Shown: positions 16,558-26,883, counted from the stretch's first letter. The stretch: DNA of 60,881 bases from Candidatus Ancaeobacter aquaticus (GCA_030765405.1 JAVCCP010000060.1:1-60881); one strand, 5' to 3'. Made by a program: numbers and translations. Notes: generated by a model from the sequence alone, not told the origin.

Positions 16558-19431
16558 TTAATAATTACTATTTCTTCCCGTGTTATTATGTATGCTTAAT
16601 AGCTCTTTACTAAAATTCTTTTTCGCTATCAGTTTCTCGAGTGATATGTGCATTCTGTATTTCCAGTAATGATGCGGATTTGCCGGGTTGTTTATCTGTT
16701 CGGCTTTTGGATCTCCTGGATAACGCAGTTCCTGACTCATAGCAAGAATATCCTGTATGGGAAAGATCGCCCACATTGACGGTGACTCAAGATGTCGCAC
16801 AATAATATCCTGACTTATCCACGATTCACAGTAAAGCGGTGCTTCACCATGATGCCCTAAAATCTCGTTATAGTATTTTTGAGTTGTTTTACGGTTTTCT
16901 TCCCACCATGCGCGTATAGTTGACATGTCATGACTTGACGTTGTGCATACTGTAAGGTATCCATACTCATGCGGATACCCAAACATTCTATCTGATTCCT
17001 GAGGCATGCGTTGAATACACAACCCAAGAATATTAAGCTCTCTCATTACGGAAGGAACACAATTCGGTATCATACCTAAGTCTTCACCTGCTATAAGCAT
17101 TCGGGAAGCATCTTTTATTATCGGTAACTTTATCATCGCCTGCTCACGCCAAAACTCTTCTTGTCGATGATAAAAATAGTCCATGTACAGCTCTTGTAAA
17201 ATATTTTTCAGCCATACATCTAAACAATTATACGAATACGTGTTCATCATATTTATCCGAGGATGAAAACCGTCTTTGTCTTGATCTTTAAATAGGATTA
17301 TGTTTGTAACCAGAGCAAAAAGCCCTTCTCTTAACTTTTCTTTTTTATCTTTTAAATCTACGGGGATATCATCCGAGGCGGTAATATGATTTACAATTTT
17401 TTTCTGAGAATTGTATTCAGGCTTTAATCTAAAACAATTATTCTTTTCTGTCTCAAGATATTCAGCTTTCACGCGATCAGTATCTTCACCAAACAACTGT
17501 CTCAAAAGTTCAGTAGTAATATATGGCTGACACAACCGATTGAAATCCCATATACCCTTGGCTTCCAACTCTTCTCTAAATAACGGTATCGCTGGATTAA
17601 AATGTCCCATTATTCCCGTTACCGCATCATGAGGGATTTCCCATATCCTAAAAAACCCGAGAACATGGTCAAGCCTGATCATTTGAAAATAGTTTGACAT
17701 AAGGGTAAAGCGCCATCGCCACCATATATAATTCTGATATGCCATTTCATACCAATTATACGTAGGAAACCCCCAGTTTTGCCCTATGTCTGAAAATGGA
17801 TCAGGCGGCGCACCGGCATTTTGTTTGAGATTAAAAAGCGATGGATTCGTCCAACATGAATCACTGCATTTATTTATACCAATAGGAATATCCCCTTTTA
17901 AGACCACCCGTTTGCGCTGGGCATATTGCGACGCTTCTAAAAACTGTACATGCAAATGATATTGGACAAAATAATAAAACGCTACCTTATCATACTCTTT
18001 AAATCGCGGTGCATTGAGTGCGGTTACCTGCTTTTCATTAATACGCGAGTGATCTCCCCAGGTATTGTAATCGCTCGTGCCCTGTAGATCGCGCAAATAA
18101 CAAAATGCCGCATATGGTTCCAACCAATATGAATTTTCCCTATAGAATTTCTTAAACCCTGCTGACTGTAAACATTTATTTTTTTCTTTGATAAATATCT
18201 CGCGAGCATACCGCAGTTTTAGAGATATCACTTCTTCATAATGCACATGATCGTTTTCATTTAATATTTTCTGATGTTTTTTTATTTCTGCACTCATAGC
18301 ACTTGAGAGCGTGCCTATAGACTGAATACGTAAATAGAGAGGGTGCAAGGCAAACACTGACAGCCCGGAATACGGGTAGGAATCCCACCAGTTCATATTG
18401 ACCGATGTATCATTAACCGGTAAGAGCTGCACGAGCTTCATTCCCGATTGAGATACCCAATCAACAAGCAGTTTAATATCAAGAAACTCACCAACACCAA
18501 AACTGTTTTTAGTCCTGAGCGAAAACACCGGCACAGCAACACCGGCACCTCTCCAATTTTTTTTGTGTCGGAAATTGTTGTTTGTTACCACTATATATCT
18601 TTTAGAATCTTCATGTAATGAAACCAGTGACTGGCGAGATTCTTTTTCTCCGAGACCATGTATGAAATAGATACTGCTCAAGACTCTGTTATCTGACCCT
18701 TCTTCATAGACCAGCACTTTCCCCTTTTTATCTTTAATAATATATTTATAGCTAAACGGGATATCTTCATTCCCAAGCACAACATCAACTACCCACAAAG
18801 GATAGTGCTCAGCATGTAAGGGTAGTGCTTTTTTTGGATCCCATGAACCCAGAGCAGGTACGCTACCAACCACATATATCGAATGGTCATTATCAACACG
18901 TGGTGCAACGACTTGTAGCCTCACAACAATTGCGGGGAGGGGGGTTCCACCCCTTTCATCACCCTTCTGACGAATATGTGATACCCGCTGCTGGTTATGT
19001 CTTTTATATAGCACGTCAGTGAATGCTGAGGTAAGCATTATATTCTCTGTATCACTTACATCACGCCATGAGTCACGCATATCAATATAGTGCATGTTTC
19101 TCAAAACCACACTGATTTCTTTACCGGATACAAACACGCGGTTATTACTAGCTTCCCATCTCACTGTACCGTTATCACGCCGAATAATATATTTATATTC
19201 AAACAATTTGCTGTGTTCTTTTGATAGCATCACTTCAGTCTTCCATTCGTCACCGGGAAAATATGTCATCGCGTTTGCTTTTTTTATGTCCCAACTACCA
19301 AGCTCAGGATGTGACCCGACCAAAAATACCTGTTCCCCCCATACAGTGTGACAGGTACAGGTAAAACGCATTTTTATCTTGTTTGATTTTTGCACACGGT
19401 TTGAATGTGCTGCACTAGTTTTTTTCTTCAT
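16558..19431 (-). CDS. malQ: 4-alpha-glucanotransferase with two CBM20 domains
   Basis: 957 residues from ATG 19431 (GGGG site 6 bases upstream). Two N-terminal starch-binding CBM20 domains (about 20-125 and 165-265, each with the GSWDxKKA signature) precede a GH77 catalytic domain (about 300-945). The nucleophile Asp lies in IRLDHVLGFFRIWEIP, the acid/base Glu in AGEDLGMIP and the transition-state Asp in SSHDMSTIRAWW. The layout and length match DPE2-type disproportionating enzymes, which move glucose units from maltose to glycans. No signal peptide: cytoplasmic. It lies between the MFS permease and the porin. Confidence 0.92.
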   Translation of the reverse strand: MKKKTSAAHSNRVQKSNKIKMRFTCTCHTVWGEQVFLVGSHPELGSWDIKKANAMTYFPGDEWKTEVMLSKEHSKLFEYKYIIRRDNGTVRWEASNNRVFVSGKEISVVLRNMHYIDMRDSWRDVSDTENIMLTSAFTDVLYKRHNQQRVSHIRQKGDERGGTPLPAIVVRLQVVAPRVDNDHSIYVVGSVPALGSWDPKKALPLHAEHYPLWVVDVVLGNEDIPFSYKYIIKDKKGKVLVYEEGSDNRVLSSIYFIHGLGEKESRQSLVSLHEDSKRYIVVTNNNFRHKKNWRGAGVAVPVFSLRTKNSFGVGEFLDIKLLVDWVSQSGMKLVQLLPVNDTSVNMNWWDSYPYSGLSVFALHPLYLRIQSIGTLSSAMSAEIKKHQKILNENDHVHYEEVISLKLRYAREIFIKEKNKCLQSAGFKKFYRENSYWLEPYAAFCYLRDLQGTSDYNTWGDHSRINEKQVTALNAPRFKEYDKVAFYYFVQYHLHVQFLEASQYAQRKRVVLKGDIPIGINKCSDSCWTNPSLFNLKQNAGAPPDPFSDIGQNWGFPTYNWYEMAYQNYIWWRWRFTLMSNYFQMIRLDHVLGFFRIWEIPHDAVTGIMGHFNPAIPLFREELEAKGIWDFNRLCQPYITTELLRQLFGEDTDRVKAEYLETEKNNCFRLKPEYNSQKKIVNHITASDDIPVDLKDKKEKLREGLFALVTNIILFKDQDKDGFHPRINMMNTYSYNCLDVWLKNILQELYMDYFYHRQEEFWREQAMIKLPIIKDASRMLIAGEDLGMIPNCVPSVMRELNILGLCIQRMPQESDRMFGYPHEYGYLTVCTTSSHDMSTIRAWWEENRKTTQKYYNEILGHHGEAPLYCESWISQDIIVRHLESPSMWAIFPIQDILAMSQELRYPGDPKAEQINNPANPHHYWKYRMHISLEKLIAKKNFSKELLSIHNNTGRNSNY

Positions 19432-19458
19432 ACACATGCCCCAAATTAATATATGGTC

Positions 19459-20787
19459 TTATGCCGCTATTTGTTCTTTATATTCTTCCGGGCCCTTGTC
19501 ACATACACGCAACACAAGTATCGCGCTTACGATCATACATATACCCCCGGATACAACTCCAAGAGTACGATTATCACCAAGAATATGACCCATAATCCAC
19601 CCAAAGAAAAGAGAGATGATAATTTCCGGTATTGTGATAAACAAATTAAACACTCCCATGAATACACCCATCTTTTCTGGAGGTAAAACATCGGCAAGAA
19701 TAGAATAAGGGATAATCATAACACCAGCGTACATTACACCGACACCAGCCATCGCAAGAATAAGCATATATTGATTTTTTATAAAATAAATGCTGATAAG
19801 GCCTGTTGCGCCGCATAAGAGACAAAGAATGAATGTTCCTTTACGGGTCAGTATTTTCGTAATATACGGTATTACCATTGACACAAAAAAACAGACAACA
19901 CCGTACGCACCAAAACACACGCCTGCCCATTCAACACCTTCTATATATACATGTGACCCCTGTTCGGTCGCACCAAACACATGACGGGCAACAGTTACCG
20001 GAAAATACATGAACATACAGAATAAACCCATCCATGCAAATACTTGTACCCAGGCAAGCTGTTTCATCGTTGCGGGCATTTTCCCCAAATCTGATACCAT
20101 CTCTTTAAAGCCTACCATCATTCCGGTCTTTTCATTTCTCATCTTGTTGAATGCTTCCATATCTTCCGGAGGATATTCCTTCGCGGTAAACACTGTCCAC
20201 AATATACACACCATAAACACGCCTGCGCCGATATAAAATGAAAGTTTTACCACCCAAGGAACACCATGTGCACCAACTGTCTGCGTAAATCCAAAAACAT
20301 GCTCCAATACATACGGTAACGTTGACGCCAATACTGACCCCATTGCAATTAAAACACTTTGGACAGCATAGCCCTTTGTCATTTGGTTTTTATTTAAATT
20401 GTCAGCGACAATTGCGCGAAACGGGCCCATGCTTACATTCACCGATCCATCAAGTATCCACAAAAGTCCCGCAGCCATCCACAAAGCGGCACTATTAGGC
20501 ATAAGAACAAGTGCACAGGAAGCGAGTATCGCGCCGACAAGAAAGAACGGTTTACGGCGACCTAATTTACACCATGTACGATCGCTCCACCTTCCAATGA
20601 TTGGCTGGATCAAGAGCCCGGTCATTGGTCCTGCTAGCCAAAGTATTGGTATTTGAGAAGGACTTGCGCCCAAATATTCATATATCGCGCTCATGTTGGC
20701 CATCTGCAAACCCCACCCGAATTGAATACCAAAAAAACCGAAACTCATGTTCCAGATTTGCCAAAAGCTCAAGCGTGGTCTTTCCAT
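19459..20787 (-). CDS. MFS sugar transporter, sucrose/maltose permease type
   Basis: 442 residues with 12 predicted membrane helices. The loop motif GRWSDRTWCKLGRRKPF is the signature of the SUC/SLC45-like glycoside-cation symporters (GPH-like, MalT or SUT). It should bring maltose, sucrose or maltodextrins across the inner membrane to the MalQ encoded 27 bases downstream. It is the first gene of a three-gene operon (permease, malQ, OprB porin), with the promoter in 20788-20850. Confidence 0.85.
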   Translation of the reverse strand: MERPRLSFWQIWNMSFGFFGIQFGWGLQMANMSAIYEYLGASPSQIPILWLAGPMTGLLIQPIIGRWSDRTWCKLGRRKPFFLVGAILASCALVLMPNSAALWMAAGLLWILDGSVNVSMGPFRAIVADNLNKNQMTKGYAVQSVLIAMGSVLASTLPYVLEHVFGFTQTVGAHGVPWVVKLSFYIGAGVFMVCILWTVFTAKEYPPEDMEAFNKMRNEKTGMMVGFKEMVSDLGKMPATMKQLAWVQVFAWMGLFCMFMYFPVTVARHVFGATEQGSHVYIEGVEWAGVCFGAYGVVCFFVSMVIPYITKILTRKGTFILCLLCGATGLISIYFIKNQYMLILAMAGVGVMYAGVMIIPYSILADVLPPEKMGVFMGVFNLFITIPEIIISLFFGWIMGHILGDNRTLGVVSGGICMIVSAILVLRVCDKGPEEYKEQIAA

Positions 20788-20856
20788 CTTCGTCTCTCCC
20801 TGTTTTATTTATTGTCCGGATTATTATACTCAGGGAGAGATTTCTCACCCCCTTAT

Positions 20857-20896
20857 AAAAAAAAGGAAGAATCATATAGATTCTTCCTTTTTTTTA
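20857..20896. terminator. Bidirectional intrinsic terminator
   Basis: A-run, GGAAGAATC, 5-base loop, GATTCTTCC, then an eight-base or longer T-run, with symmetrical A and T tracts. On the minus strand it closes the GGDEF operon before the promoter of the sugar operon. Confidence 0.85.
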
Positions 20897-21018
20897 TTTA
20901 TGTATTCATCGGCATTCTATGATCGTGCCTCGCGTTATGTTTGTAATATTTATCGCTATTATATAGCAATACGAGTGATTTTACAATACAACTTTTTGAT
21001 TTAGTAAACGTGTTATGC

Positions 21019-21912
21019 CTATTCCTCTACTGCTTCAAGCGATACTGTTTGCTCCATGTTCAGTTGTTTAACCATATTCTTTCCGCTTGCTTTTGCTTCA
21101 TACATAAGCGTATCAGCATGCTTAAGCAGCACATCTAAAGTCAACAAATGGTCTACGTCTGACACTGTCACCGCGCCAATGCTTAACGTTACGCTCATTT
21201 TCCTCTCTTGCATTATGTCTTCAAATGCTTTTTTTATCCTTTCAACAGCAATAAACGCTTCATCAAAACTTGTTTCGGGATATAATACGGCAAACTCATC
21301 TCCGCCGAGACGACCAACAACATCGGTATTTCTTACCGAACGTTTTATGGCTTCTGCGACATCGCATAAAAGTCTGTCTCCTGTCTTATGACCATTGTCA
21401 TCATTTACTTTCTTAAAATTATCTACGTCAAGATACACAAGCGTCAGGGGATGATGATAACGAAATGCGCGGTTCACTTCATTCTGTGCCATTTCACAAA
21501 AAAAACGCCTATTGGCTAACTGCGTGAGAAAATCTGTACGCGCTTGTACTTTTTCTCTGTCTAAAGATTCTTTAAATTCGGATAGAATACGAATAATAAT
21601 AAGAAAAAACACACCGTTAACAACTATGTTCCAATAAGGAATGAGTGTGTCAATATATGACCGAGACATGACAACATCGCCAATCACCCATGAGACGATA
21701 CACAACGCCAAAACAAAAACACCAGCGATTGCATTGATATACCACACGGTAAAAAAGAGCGGTATGAGATAAAATACAGTGAACGCGAGCTGCATGTGGG
21801 CATATGCATCCATTATTCCGAGGATAGCAACAAGGAGGGCAGATAAGACTAATATTGAATACGGAGAAAAAGATTTTTCTTCTATGCTATTATCTCGGAG
21901 TATGTATTTCAT
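21019..21912 (-). CDS. Membrane-bound diguanylate cyclase (GGDEF)
   Basis: 297 residues. Several hydrophobic helices between residues 18 and 110 form an integral membrane sensor region, followed by a GGDEF domain (about 122-285). The active site GGDEF is at 203-207 and the product-inhibition I-site RNTD at 194-197, five residues upstream, so both c-di-GMP synthesis and feedback inhibition are predicted. It is the last gene of an operon with the TPR and ACT genes; the gap is 13 bases. Confidence 0.9.
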   Translation of the reverse strand: MKYILRDNSIEEKSFSPYSILVLSALLVAILGIMDAYAHMQLAFTVFYLIPLFFTVWYINAIAGVFVLALCIVSWVIGDVVMSRSYIDTLIPYWNIVVNGVFFLIIIRILSEFKESLDREKVQARTDFLTQLANRRFFCEMAQNEVNRAFRYHHPLTLVYLDVDNFKKVNDDNGHKTGDRLLCDVAEAIKRSVRNTDVVGRLGGDEFAVLYPETSFDEAFIAVERIKKAFEDIMQERKMSVTLSIGAVTVSDVDHLLTLDVLLKHADTLMYEAKASGKNMVKQLNMEQTVSLEAVEE

Positions 21913-21925
21913 CTCGTTTCAGCTC

Positions 21926-22984
21926 TTATTGCTTCTTTTTTTTGTAATAGGTATCAAGAAGTTTTAGTAATCGCGCAGGTACCCGATACCCTAATTGCAT
22001 GGCTTTATCTAAATCTTCTTTACACGCATCAAACTTTTTCTTAACACTGTACGCTACCCCTCTATTATAATACGCTTCGGCAAACTGAGGGTTCAAATCT
22101 ACCGCCTTTGAATAATCCGCAATCGCTTTATCATAGTCTTTTTTCTTGTAATACGAAACACCTCGATTATGATACACAAAAAATATGTTAGGATCTATTT
22201 GTATCGCTTTACTGTAATCTGAAAGAGATTCTTCAATATTACTTTTTTTGTATTCTGCAACACCTCGATTACTATACGCAAGCGCACTCTTGGGATTTGC
22301 CTCTATTGCGCTGGTATAAGCAGCATGCGCATCATCAACTTTATTCAGCGCCATACATATGTCACCTTTTCCCATATGCACAAGGCTGTTTCGCGGATCA
22401 ATGGTAAGTGCCTGTGTATAATCATTAAGTGCATTATCATAGTCTTTCATTCCTGCATACACGCTTGCCCGTCCAATATATGATTTTACATAAAGCGGAT
22501 TAATTGCAATCGCTTTTGTAAAGTCATTGACCGCTTCTGTTGTGCTCCCTGTTGCTGAATAAGTTAATCCCCTATTGTGGTACAGTATTGCGCGGTTAGG
22601 ACTGCACTGAATAGCGTTATTAAAATCTGAAAGCGCTTTTTCATACTGGCCGGCGTCAAAATGCATGAGCCCTCGGTTATTGTACGCAAGATCAATTTGA
22701 GGATTCAATGTTATCGCTGAGGTATAATCACTCATTGCCTTATCATTTTCACCCCATTGAGTGTACAGTAACCCTCGATTATAATATGCGAGCGCGTTTT
22801 CAGGATCGTTCTCTATAATCTCATTAACGTGCGCAAACGCTTCTTCATACATACCTTTTTTATACTTGTCGACAACCTCGACAAGTGATGCGTTGTCACT
22901 ATCGGCTTGTGTACCGCCTTCACAAGCTGCCGTACCGGCAACGCTGATACATAGTAAGAGACATAGATATACCTGTCTTTTCAT
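21926..22984 (-). CDS. TPR-repeat protein with signal peptide, probable lipoprotein
   Basis: 352 residues. The N-terminal signal ends in GTAAC, a tolerable but not ideal lipobox (Cys at about residue 21). The rest is roughly eight tandem TPR units with the recurring ALAYYNRGLxYxxxG pattern spaced by 34 residues. Such proteins are periplasmic or outer-membrane scaffolds. It lies 13 bases before the diguanylate cyclase gene and 16 after the ACT gene, so the three are probably co-expressed. Confidence 0.85.
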   Translation of the reverse strand: MKRQVYLCLLLCISVAGTAACEGGTQADSDNASLVEVVDKYKKGMYEEAFAHVNEIIENDPENALAYYNRGLLYTQWGENDKAMSDYTSAITLNPQIDLAYNNRGLMHFDAGQYEKALSDFNNAIQCSPNRAILYHNRGLTYSATGSTTEAVNDFTKAIAINPLYVKSYIGRASVYAGMKDYDNALNDYTQALTIDPRNSLVHMGKGDICMALNKVDDAHAAYTSAIEANPKSALAYSNRGVAEYKKSNIEESLSDYSKAIQIDPNIFFVYHNRGVSYYKKKDYDKAIADYSKAVDLNPQFAEAYYNRGVAYSVKKKFDACKEDLDKAMQLGYRVPARLLKLLDTYYKKKKQ

Positions 22985-23000
22985 ATTCTCTCAGAACCTC

Positions 23001-23414
23001 TTATCCCTGTAACACATTCAGTGCTTTTGCATTATCATTTGTTGATAATACCAGTCGCGATGACGATGCGCTTCCTGCAGTAGTCCCAGACACATGCTGC
23101 AGATCTATACCGTTTTGGGCAAGCGTCTCACAAAACTCCTGCAGTATGCCCGTTTTATTTTCTAAGTCAACGATCACCACTTCTTTTTCGCTTATAGCGT
23201 CATATCCTGCAGCCTTTAAAGTTTCAGATGCCGCATCATTATTATCTGTCACTATAATTACTTCTGCATCACTGGTATTATCCTTTTTATATCCAGCTAT
23301 TGCTTCAATATTTATTCCTTTTCCTGCCACTAAAGATGCTATTTTTGCCAGACCGCCAATTTCATTCTTTATGACAATAAGTAACTCTTTTGACAAAACT
23401 GCATTCTGTCCCAT
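23001..23414 (-). CDS. Tandem ACT-domain protein
   Basis: 137 residues with two ACT domains (about 8-70 and 77-135). The first has the characteristic NEIGGLAKIASLVAGKGINIE turn and the second NKTGILQEFCETLAQNGID. No enzyme domain is attached. Stand-alone double-ACT proteins are thought to bind amino acids as regulators. A GGGAGG site precedes the start; it is the first gene of the ACT-TPR-GGDEF operon. Confidence 0.85.
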   Translation of the reverse strand: MGQNAVLSKELLIVIKNEIGGLAKIASLVAGKGINIEAIAGYKKDNTSDAEVIIVTDNNDAASETLKAAGYDAISEKEVVIVDLENKTGILQEFCETLAQNGIDLQHVSGTTAGSASSSRLVLSTNDNAKALNVLQG

Positions 23415-23581
23415 ATATACCTCCCTTATTTCGTGGTTCGGTTATCATCATGATTCGGTTATCACACATGGTTATACGTGCTCACCATCACACAGATGAA
23501 TTATACCCCTACACTCCATATTCTTGAAGATAAATATTATAGATTTTCCCAGATTGCGTTCATATTGTTGAAAATATTTTT

Positions 23582-23609
23582 TTGCTTTATCGTTATTTAT
23601 TGATATACT
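23582..23609 (+). promoter_or_regulatory. Sigma-70-type promoter for the PfkB gene
   Basis: TTGCTT (23582-23587) and TATACT (23604-23609) are separated by 16 bases. The ATG of the kinase gene is only 10 bases past the -10 box, which would give a leader of a few bases at most; no ribosome binding site is visible. This suggests a leaderless transcript. Confidence 0.5.
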
Positions 23610-23619
23610 GTTATATCTT

Positions 23620-24564
23620 ATGAAAACATCTATTCTTACGATAACATTAAATCCGGCTATCGATAAAACACTCATCGTTCCACATTTCAAAATTGGTAAT
23701 GAATCTCGTGAACAAGGACTTACTCTGAGTGCCGGCGGTAAAGGCCTGAACGTATCGCGCGTATTGAAACATCTTGGATTAGCAAACACTGCCGCGGGCT
23801 TTGCGGGCGGGTCTCATGCGACATTCTTAAAAAGACAGCTTACAGAAGAAAAAATACATTACTATTTCTGCCCCATAGAAAATAATTCCCGTACCAGTGT
23901 TACGATTATTGATCCATTGGGAAATACAATTACCCGTATCATGGAAAACGGGCCCGTTATATCAGCTAAAGAAGCGGCAGCTTTCATGCAACGGATTAGG
24001 GAGATTATTCCCAATTACCACTATATTGTTATATCCGGCAAGAACGCTCCCGGCCTCCCTGATACAATGTACGCCGATCTTTTAGGTGTCGCCAAGAAAC
24101 ACAACTTGTTCACCGTGCTTGATACGAGCGGCAAGCCATATGCATGCGGCCTCAAGAAAAAACCGTTTATGATCGCGCCAAATCTTAAGGAAGCCGAGGA
24201 GGCAACAGGAAACACATCGCTTACCCTGAAAAAAATAAAACAGACGTTAGTTGGTTTTCACCGGGCTGGCATTAAGATCGCTACCGTCACTATGGGCCCA
24301 CGCGGCGCAATGGCATACAACGGAAAAGAAATGCTCCATGCGATTCCTCCCCGCGTAGACAGAAAAAATCCTGTCGGATGCGGAGATGCATTCATCGCAG
24401 GATTTATTGCCTCACATGCTGAAGGGAATGACTTTGCTAAAAATGTCCGTATGGCTACCGCATGCGGGACTGCAAACGTGTTGAGCATAAAACCAGGCCT
24501 TGTAACACCGCGGGTCGTGAAACAAATCTTTAAAGAGGTACAGGTAAAAGCAGTTACACTATAA
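23620..24564 (+). CDS. PfkB-family hexose-phosphate kinase
   Basis: 314 residues, 1-phosphofructokinase/tagatose-6-phosphate kinase (FruK/LacC) type. It starts with TITLNPAIDKTL; the GGKGLNVSRVL segment is the N-terminal PfkB signature, and NPVGCGDAFIAGF holds the catalytic Asp and anion hole. It would phosphorylate fructose 1-phosphate, fructose 6-phosphate or tagatose 6-phosphate. No PTS or other sugar operon lies next to it, so the substrate is open. It is convergent with pgl. Confidence 0.88.
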   Translation: MKTSILTITLNPAIDKTLIVPHFKIGNESREQGLTLSAGGKGLNVSRVLKHLGLANTAAGFAGGSHATFLKRQLTEEKIHYYFCPIENNSRTSVTIIDPLGNTITRIMENGPVISAKEAAAFMQRIREIIPNYHYIVISGKNAPGLPDTMYADLLGVAKKHNLFTVLDTSGKPYACGLKKKPFMIAPNLKEAEEATGNTSLTLKKIKQTLVGFHRAGIKIATVTMGPRGAMAYNGKEMLHAIPPRVDRKNPVGCGDAFIAGFIASHAEGNDFAKNVRMATACGTANVLSIKPGLVTPRVVKQIFKEVQVKAVTL

Positions 24565-24598
24565 TCGCATACACGTAAAAGAATACCCCTTTATCCTA

Positions 24599-25345
24599 TC
24601 ACATATACCAAGCAGCTTCTTTATCTACCAAATAAGTCACTATTCCATCTTGCAGGCGAATCAACGCCGCAGGTAAATCACACGCGGTGTTTTTTAATAC
24701 TTTTACCACCTGATAAGCTTTATCTTTGCCGCTCATGAGAAAGACAATGTGCTTTGCCTGATTCAGTACCGGAAAAGTAAGTGTAATGCGCTCATGGTTC
24801 ACGGTATCGTTTTTAACTGAAACGACCCACCTTTTTCGTTCACTAAGTGATGTCAGTCCCGGAAAAAGTGATGCAGTATGTCCATCACCACCAATCCCAA
24901 GAAACATAAGATCAAACCGGGGAAACTGTATATTGCGCGCACAGAAAAATTCTTTTATAGCATCTTCATATCCTCGTGCAGCATTTTCAGCAGTATTGTT
25001 TTCTACCGGTACGCGCACAACATGTGCAGGAATAATGCCAAGAGGTTTTACCATATTCTCATATATTGATTTATAGTTATTATCATCATGATCAATGCCA
25101 ACATATCGTTCGTCAACTTGAAAAATATAGGTATCTTTCCAGGGAAGCTCTTTTTTGAGTGTTGCACATTTCTGATATAATGGAATAGGTGTACTTCCGC
25201 CGGATAACGCGACAGTGAAATATCCTTTTTCTTCAATTGCTTCTGCAGCCGTTTCTTTCCAGGTGGTAAGTGCCGCATCAATAAGACTATTGCGGTCAGG
25301 TACAATTTGAATTATTTTGTTTTCCGCGCTCACAGTGGTCTCCAC
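24599..25345 (-). CDS. pgl: 6-phosphogluconolactonase
   Basis: 248 residues, Pgl/DevB family (NagB-like fold). Signatures are VALSGGSTPIPLYQ near the N-terminus and FLGIGGDGHTASLFPG with the catalytic His region. It hydrolyses 6-phosphogluconolactone, the product of the enzyme encoded just upstream; its start overlaps the zwf stop by 16 bases. No gnd gene follows. Confidence 0.93.
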   Translation of the reverse strand: METTVSAENKIIQIVPDRNSLIDAALTTWKETAAEAIEEKGYFTVALSGGSTPIPLYQKCATLKKELPWKDTYIFQVDERYVGIDHDDNNYKSIYENMVKPLGIIPAHVVRVPVENNTAENAARGYEDAIKEFFCARNIQFPRFDLMFLGIGGDGHTASLFPGLTSLSERKRWVVSVKNDTVNHERITLTFPVLNQAKHIVFLMSGKDKAYQVVKVLKNTACDLPAALIRLQDGIVTYLVDKEAAWYM

Positions 25346-26877
25346 AGCCGGCCATCTTTCTCTAGCAATTTATCAGCACCTTTCGGCCCCATACTACCGG
25401 CAGTATATAACGGGATATCCTCTGCATATGTTTTTTCCCATCGAGCGATGATCGGATCGACAATGTCCCACATAGCCAAAATACCGTCTTGCCGCGCAAA
25501 CAGCATTAAATCTCCCTTAATGCAATCGATGAGCAACCTCTCATAATCAGGATTTCTTTTTGTATTAAATATTTTTTCATAATTAAAAAGCATATCTACA
25601 GGGCAGGTTCTGTTTCCCTGTCCGGGGTATTTCACGCTGAACTGCAGGGATATTTCCTGCTGTGGCTGGATATTAAAGACTAACGTGTTTGGTTCAGTAT
25701 TGTCACATGTGCGGCCAAATAGTTTTAACGGTGGATATTTAAACTCTATACTGATCTGGGTAGTGCGTTTTGCCAGCCGTTTACCGCTACGAACATAAAA
25801 TGGCACACCTGACCAGCGCCAATTGTCTATATAGAATGTCCCGGCAAAATATGTAGGCATACAAGAAGATGGAGAAACATTCTTTTCCCGCCGGTACGCG
25901 TTTACAGCCTTACCGCTAATATCGCCTTCTGCATACTGTCCCGCGACGGTATGCAGATCAATATAGGAATCATCCATTTTTCGCAATTCGTGAACCACCT
26001 TTATCTTTTCGTCTCGAACATAATCCGCCTCCATCCCTACGGGAGGCTCCATCGCAACAAGCGCTATAAGCTGCATCATGTGGTTTTGAATAATGTCCTG
26101 AAGGATTCCCGCCTGTTCATAAAACACGCCGCGATTCTCAATACCAATTTCTTCAGCTACTGTTATCTGCACATGATTAATATAATCTCTATTCCACACA
26201 GGTTCAAAGATAGTGTTTGTGAACCTAAAAAACAGTATGTTCTGTACACTTTCTTTCCCTAAATAATGATCTATGCGATACACCTGTTTTTCATTAAAAG
26301 CTTTTAATATACAGTTATTGAGTTCTTCTGCTGATTTTTTGTCACGACCAAAAGGTTTTTCTATAACGATTTTTGCATTCGCTTTGCTCCTGCACAGGTT
26401 TAATTTTGCTAACCGGTCAATGATCGGCGGAACAGCTTCAGGTGGTACTGCTAAATAATATATGAGGTTATCGCATTTATTCCTATTGCACAATTCGGTT
26501 ACTCGGCAGGACAGCGTGTCATAGGTCCCGTCAACAGTCTCATGAGCCTGTTCAAAGAAAAGATTTTCGCAAAAAGCGCTGCATTTTTCTACATCATACA
26601 TGTCCGGCGAAAATGTTTTAATGGCATCATGGGCGACTTTTCGATACTCGTCAGTTGATAGTTTCGTTCGCGCAAAACCAAGTATTGAAAAAGACTGGAT
26701 AAGGTTCTCACAAAACAAATGGTATAGCGACGGTAACAGCTTTCTTGTGCTGAGATCTCCCGCCCCACCGAAAATAACCATGGTAAACGGCCCAACCTTG
26801 AAATCATCTAAAGATATGTCACAACTTTGCAAAAACGGGCTTTGCACTTCAGTTGAGATCTTTTTCTCTGCCGTCAT
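25330..26877 (-). CDS. zwf: Glucose-6-phosphate 1-dehydrogenase
   Basis: 515 residues, family length. The dinucleotide-binding loop FGGAGDLSTRKLLP is near residues 36-50, and the substrate motif RIDHYLGKE contains the catalytic His. It oxidises glucose 6-phosphate to the lactone with NAD(P). It begins 6 bases after a lipoprotein gene and overlaps pgl; together zwf and pgl supply the oxidative entry to the pentose phosphate or Entner-Doudoroff pathway. Confidence 0.96.
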   Translation of the reverse strand: MTAEKKISTEVQSPFLQSCDISLDDFKVGPFTMVIFGGAGDLSTRKLLPSLYHLFCENLIQSFSILGFARTKLSTDEYRKVAHDAIKTFSPDMYDVEKCSAFCENLFFEQAHETVDGTYDTLSCRVTELCNRNKCDNLIYYLAVPPEAVPPIIDRLAKLNLCRSKANAKIVIEKPFGRDKKSAEELNNCILKAFNEKQVYRIDHYLGKESVQNILFFRFTNTIFEPVWNRDYINHVQITVAEEIGIENRGVFYEQAGILQDIIQNHMMQLIALVAMEPPVGMEADYVRDEKIKVVHELRKMDDSYIDLHTVAGQYAEGDISGKAVNAYRREKNVSPSSCMPTYFAGTFYIDNWRWSGVPFYVRSGKRLAKRTTQISIEFKYPPLKLFGRTCDNTEPNTLVFNIQPQQEISLQFSVKYPGQGNRTCPVDMLFNYEKIFNTKRNPDYERLLIDCIKGDLMLFARQDGILAMWDIVDPIIARWEKTYAEDIPLYTAGSMGPKGADKLLEKDGRLWRPL

Positions 26878-26883
26878 AGTGTG

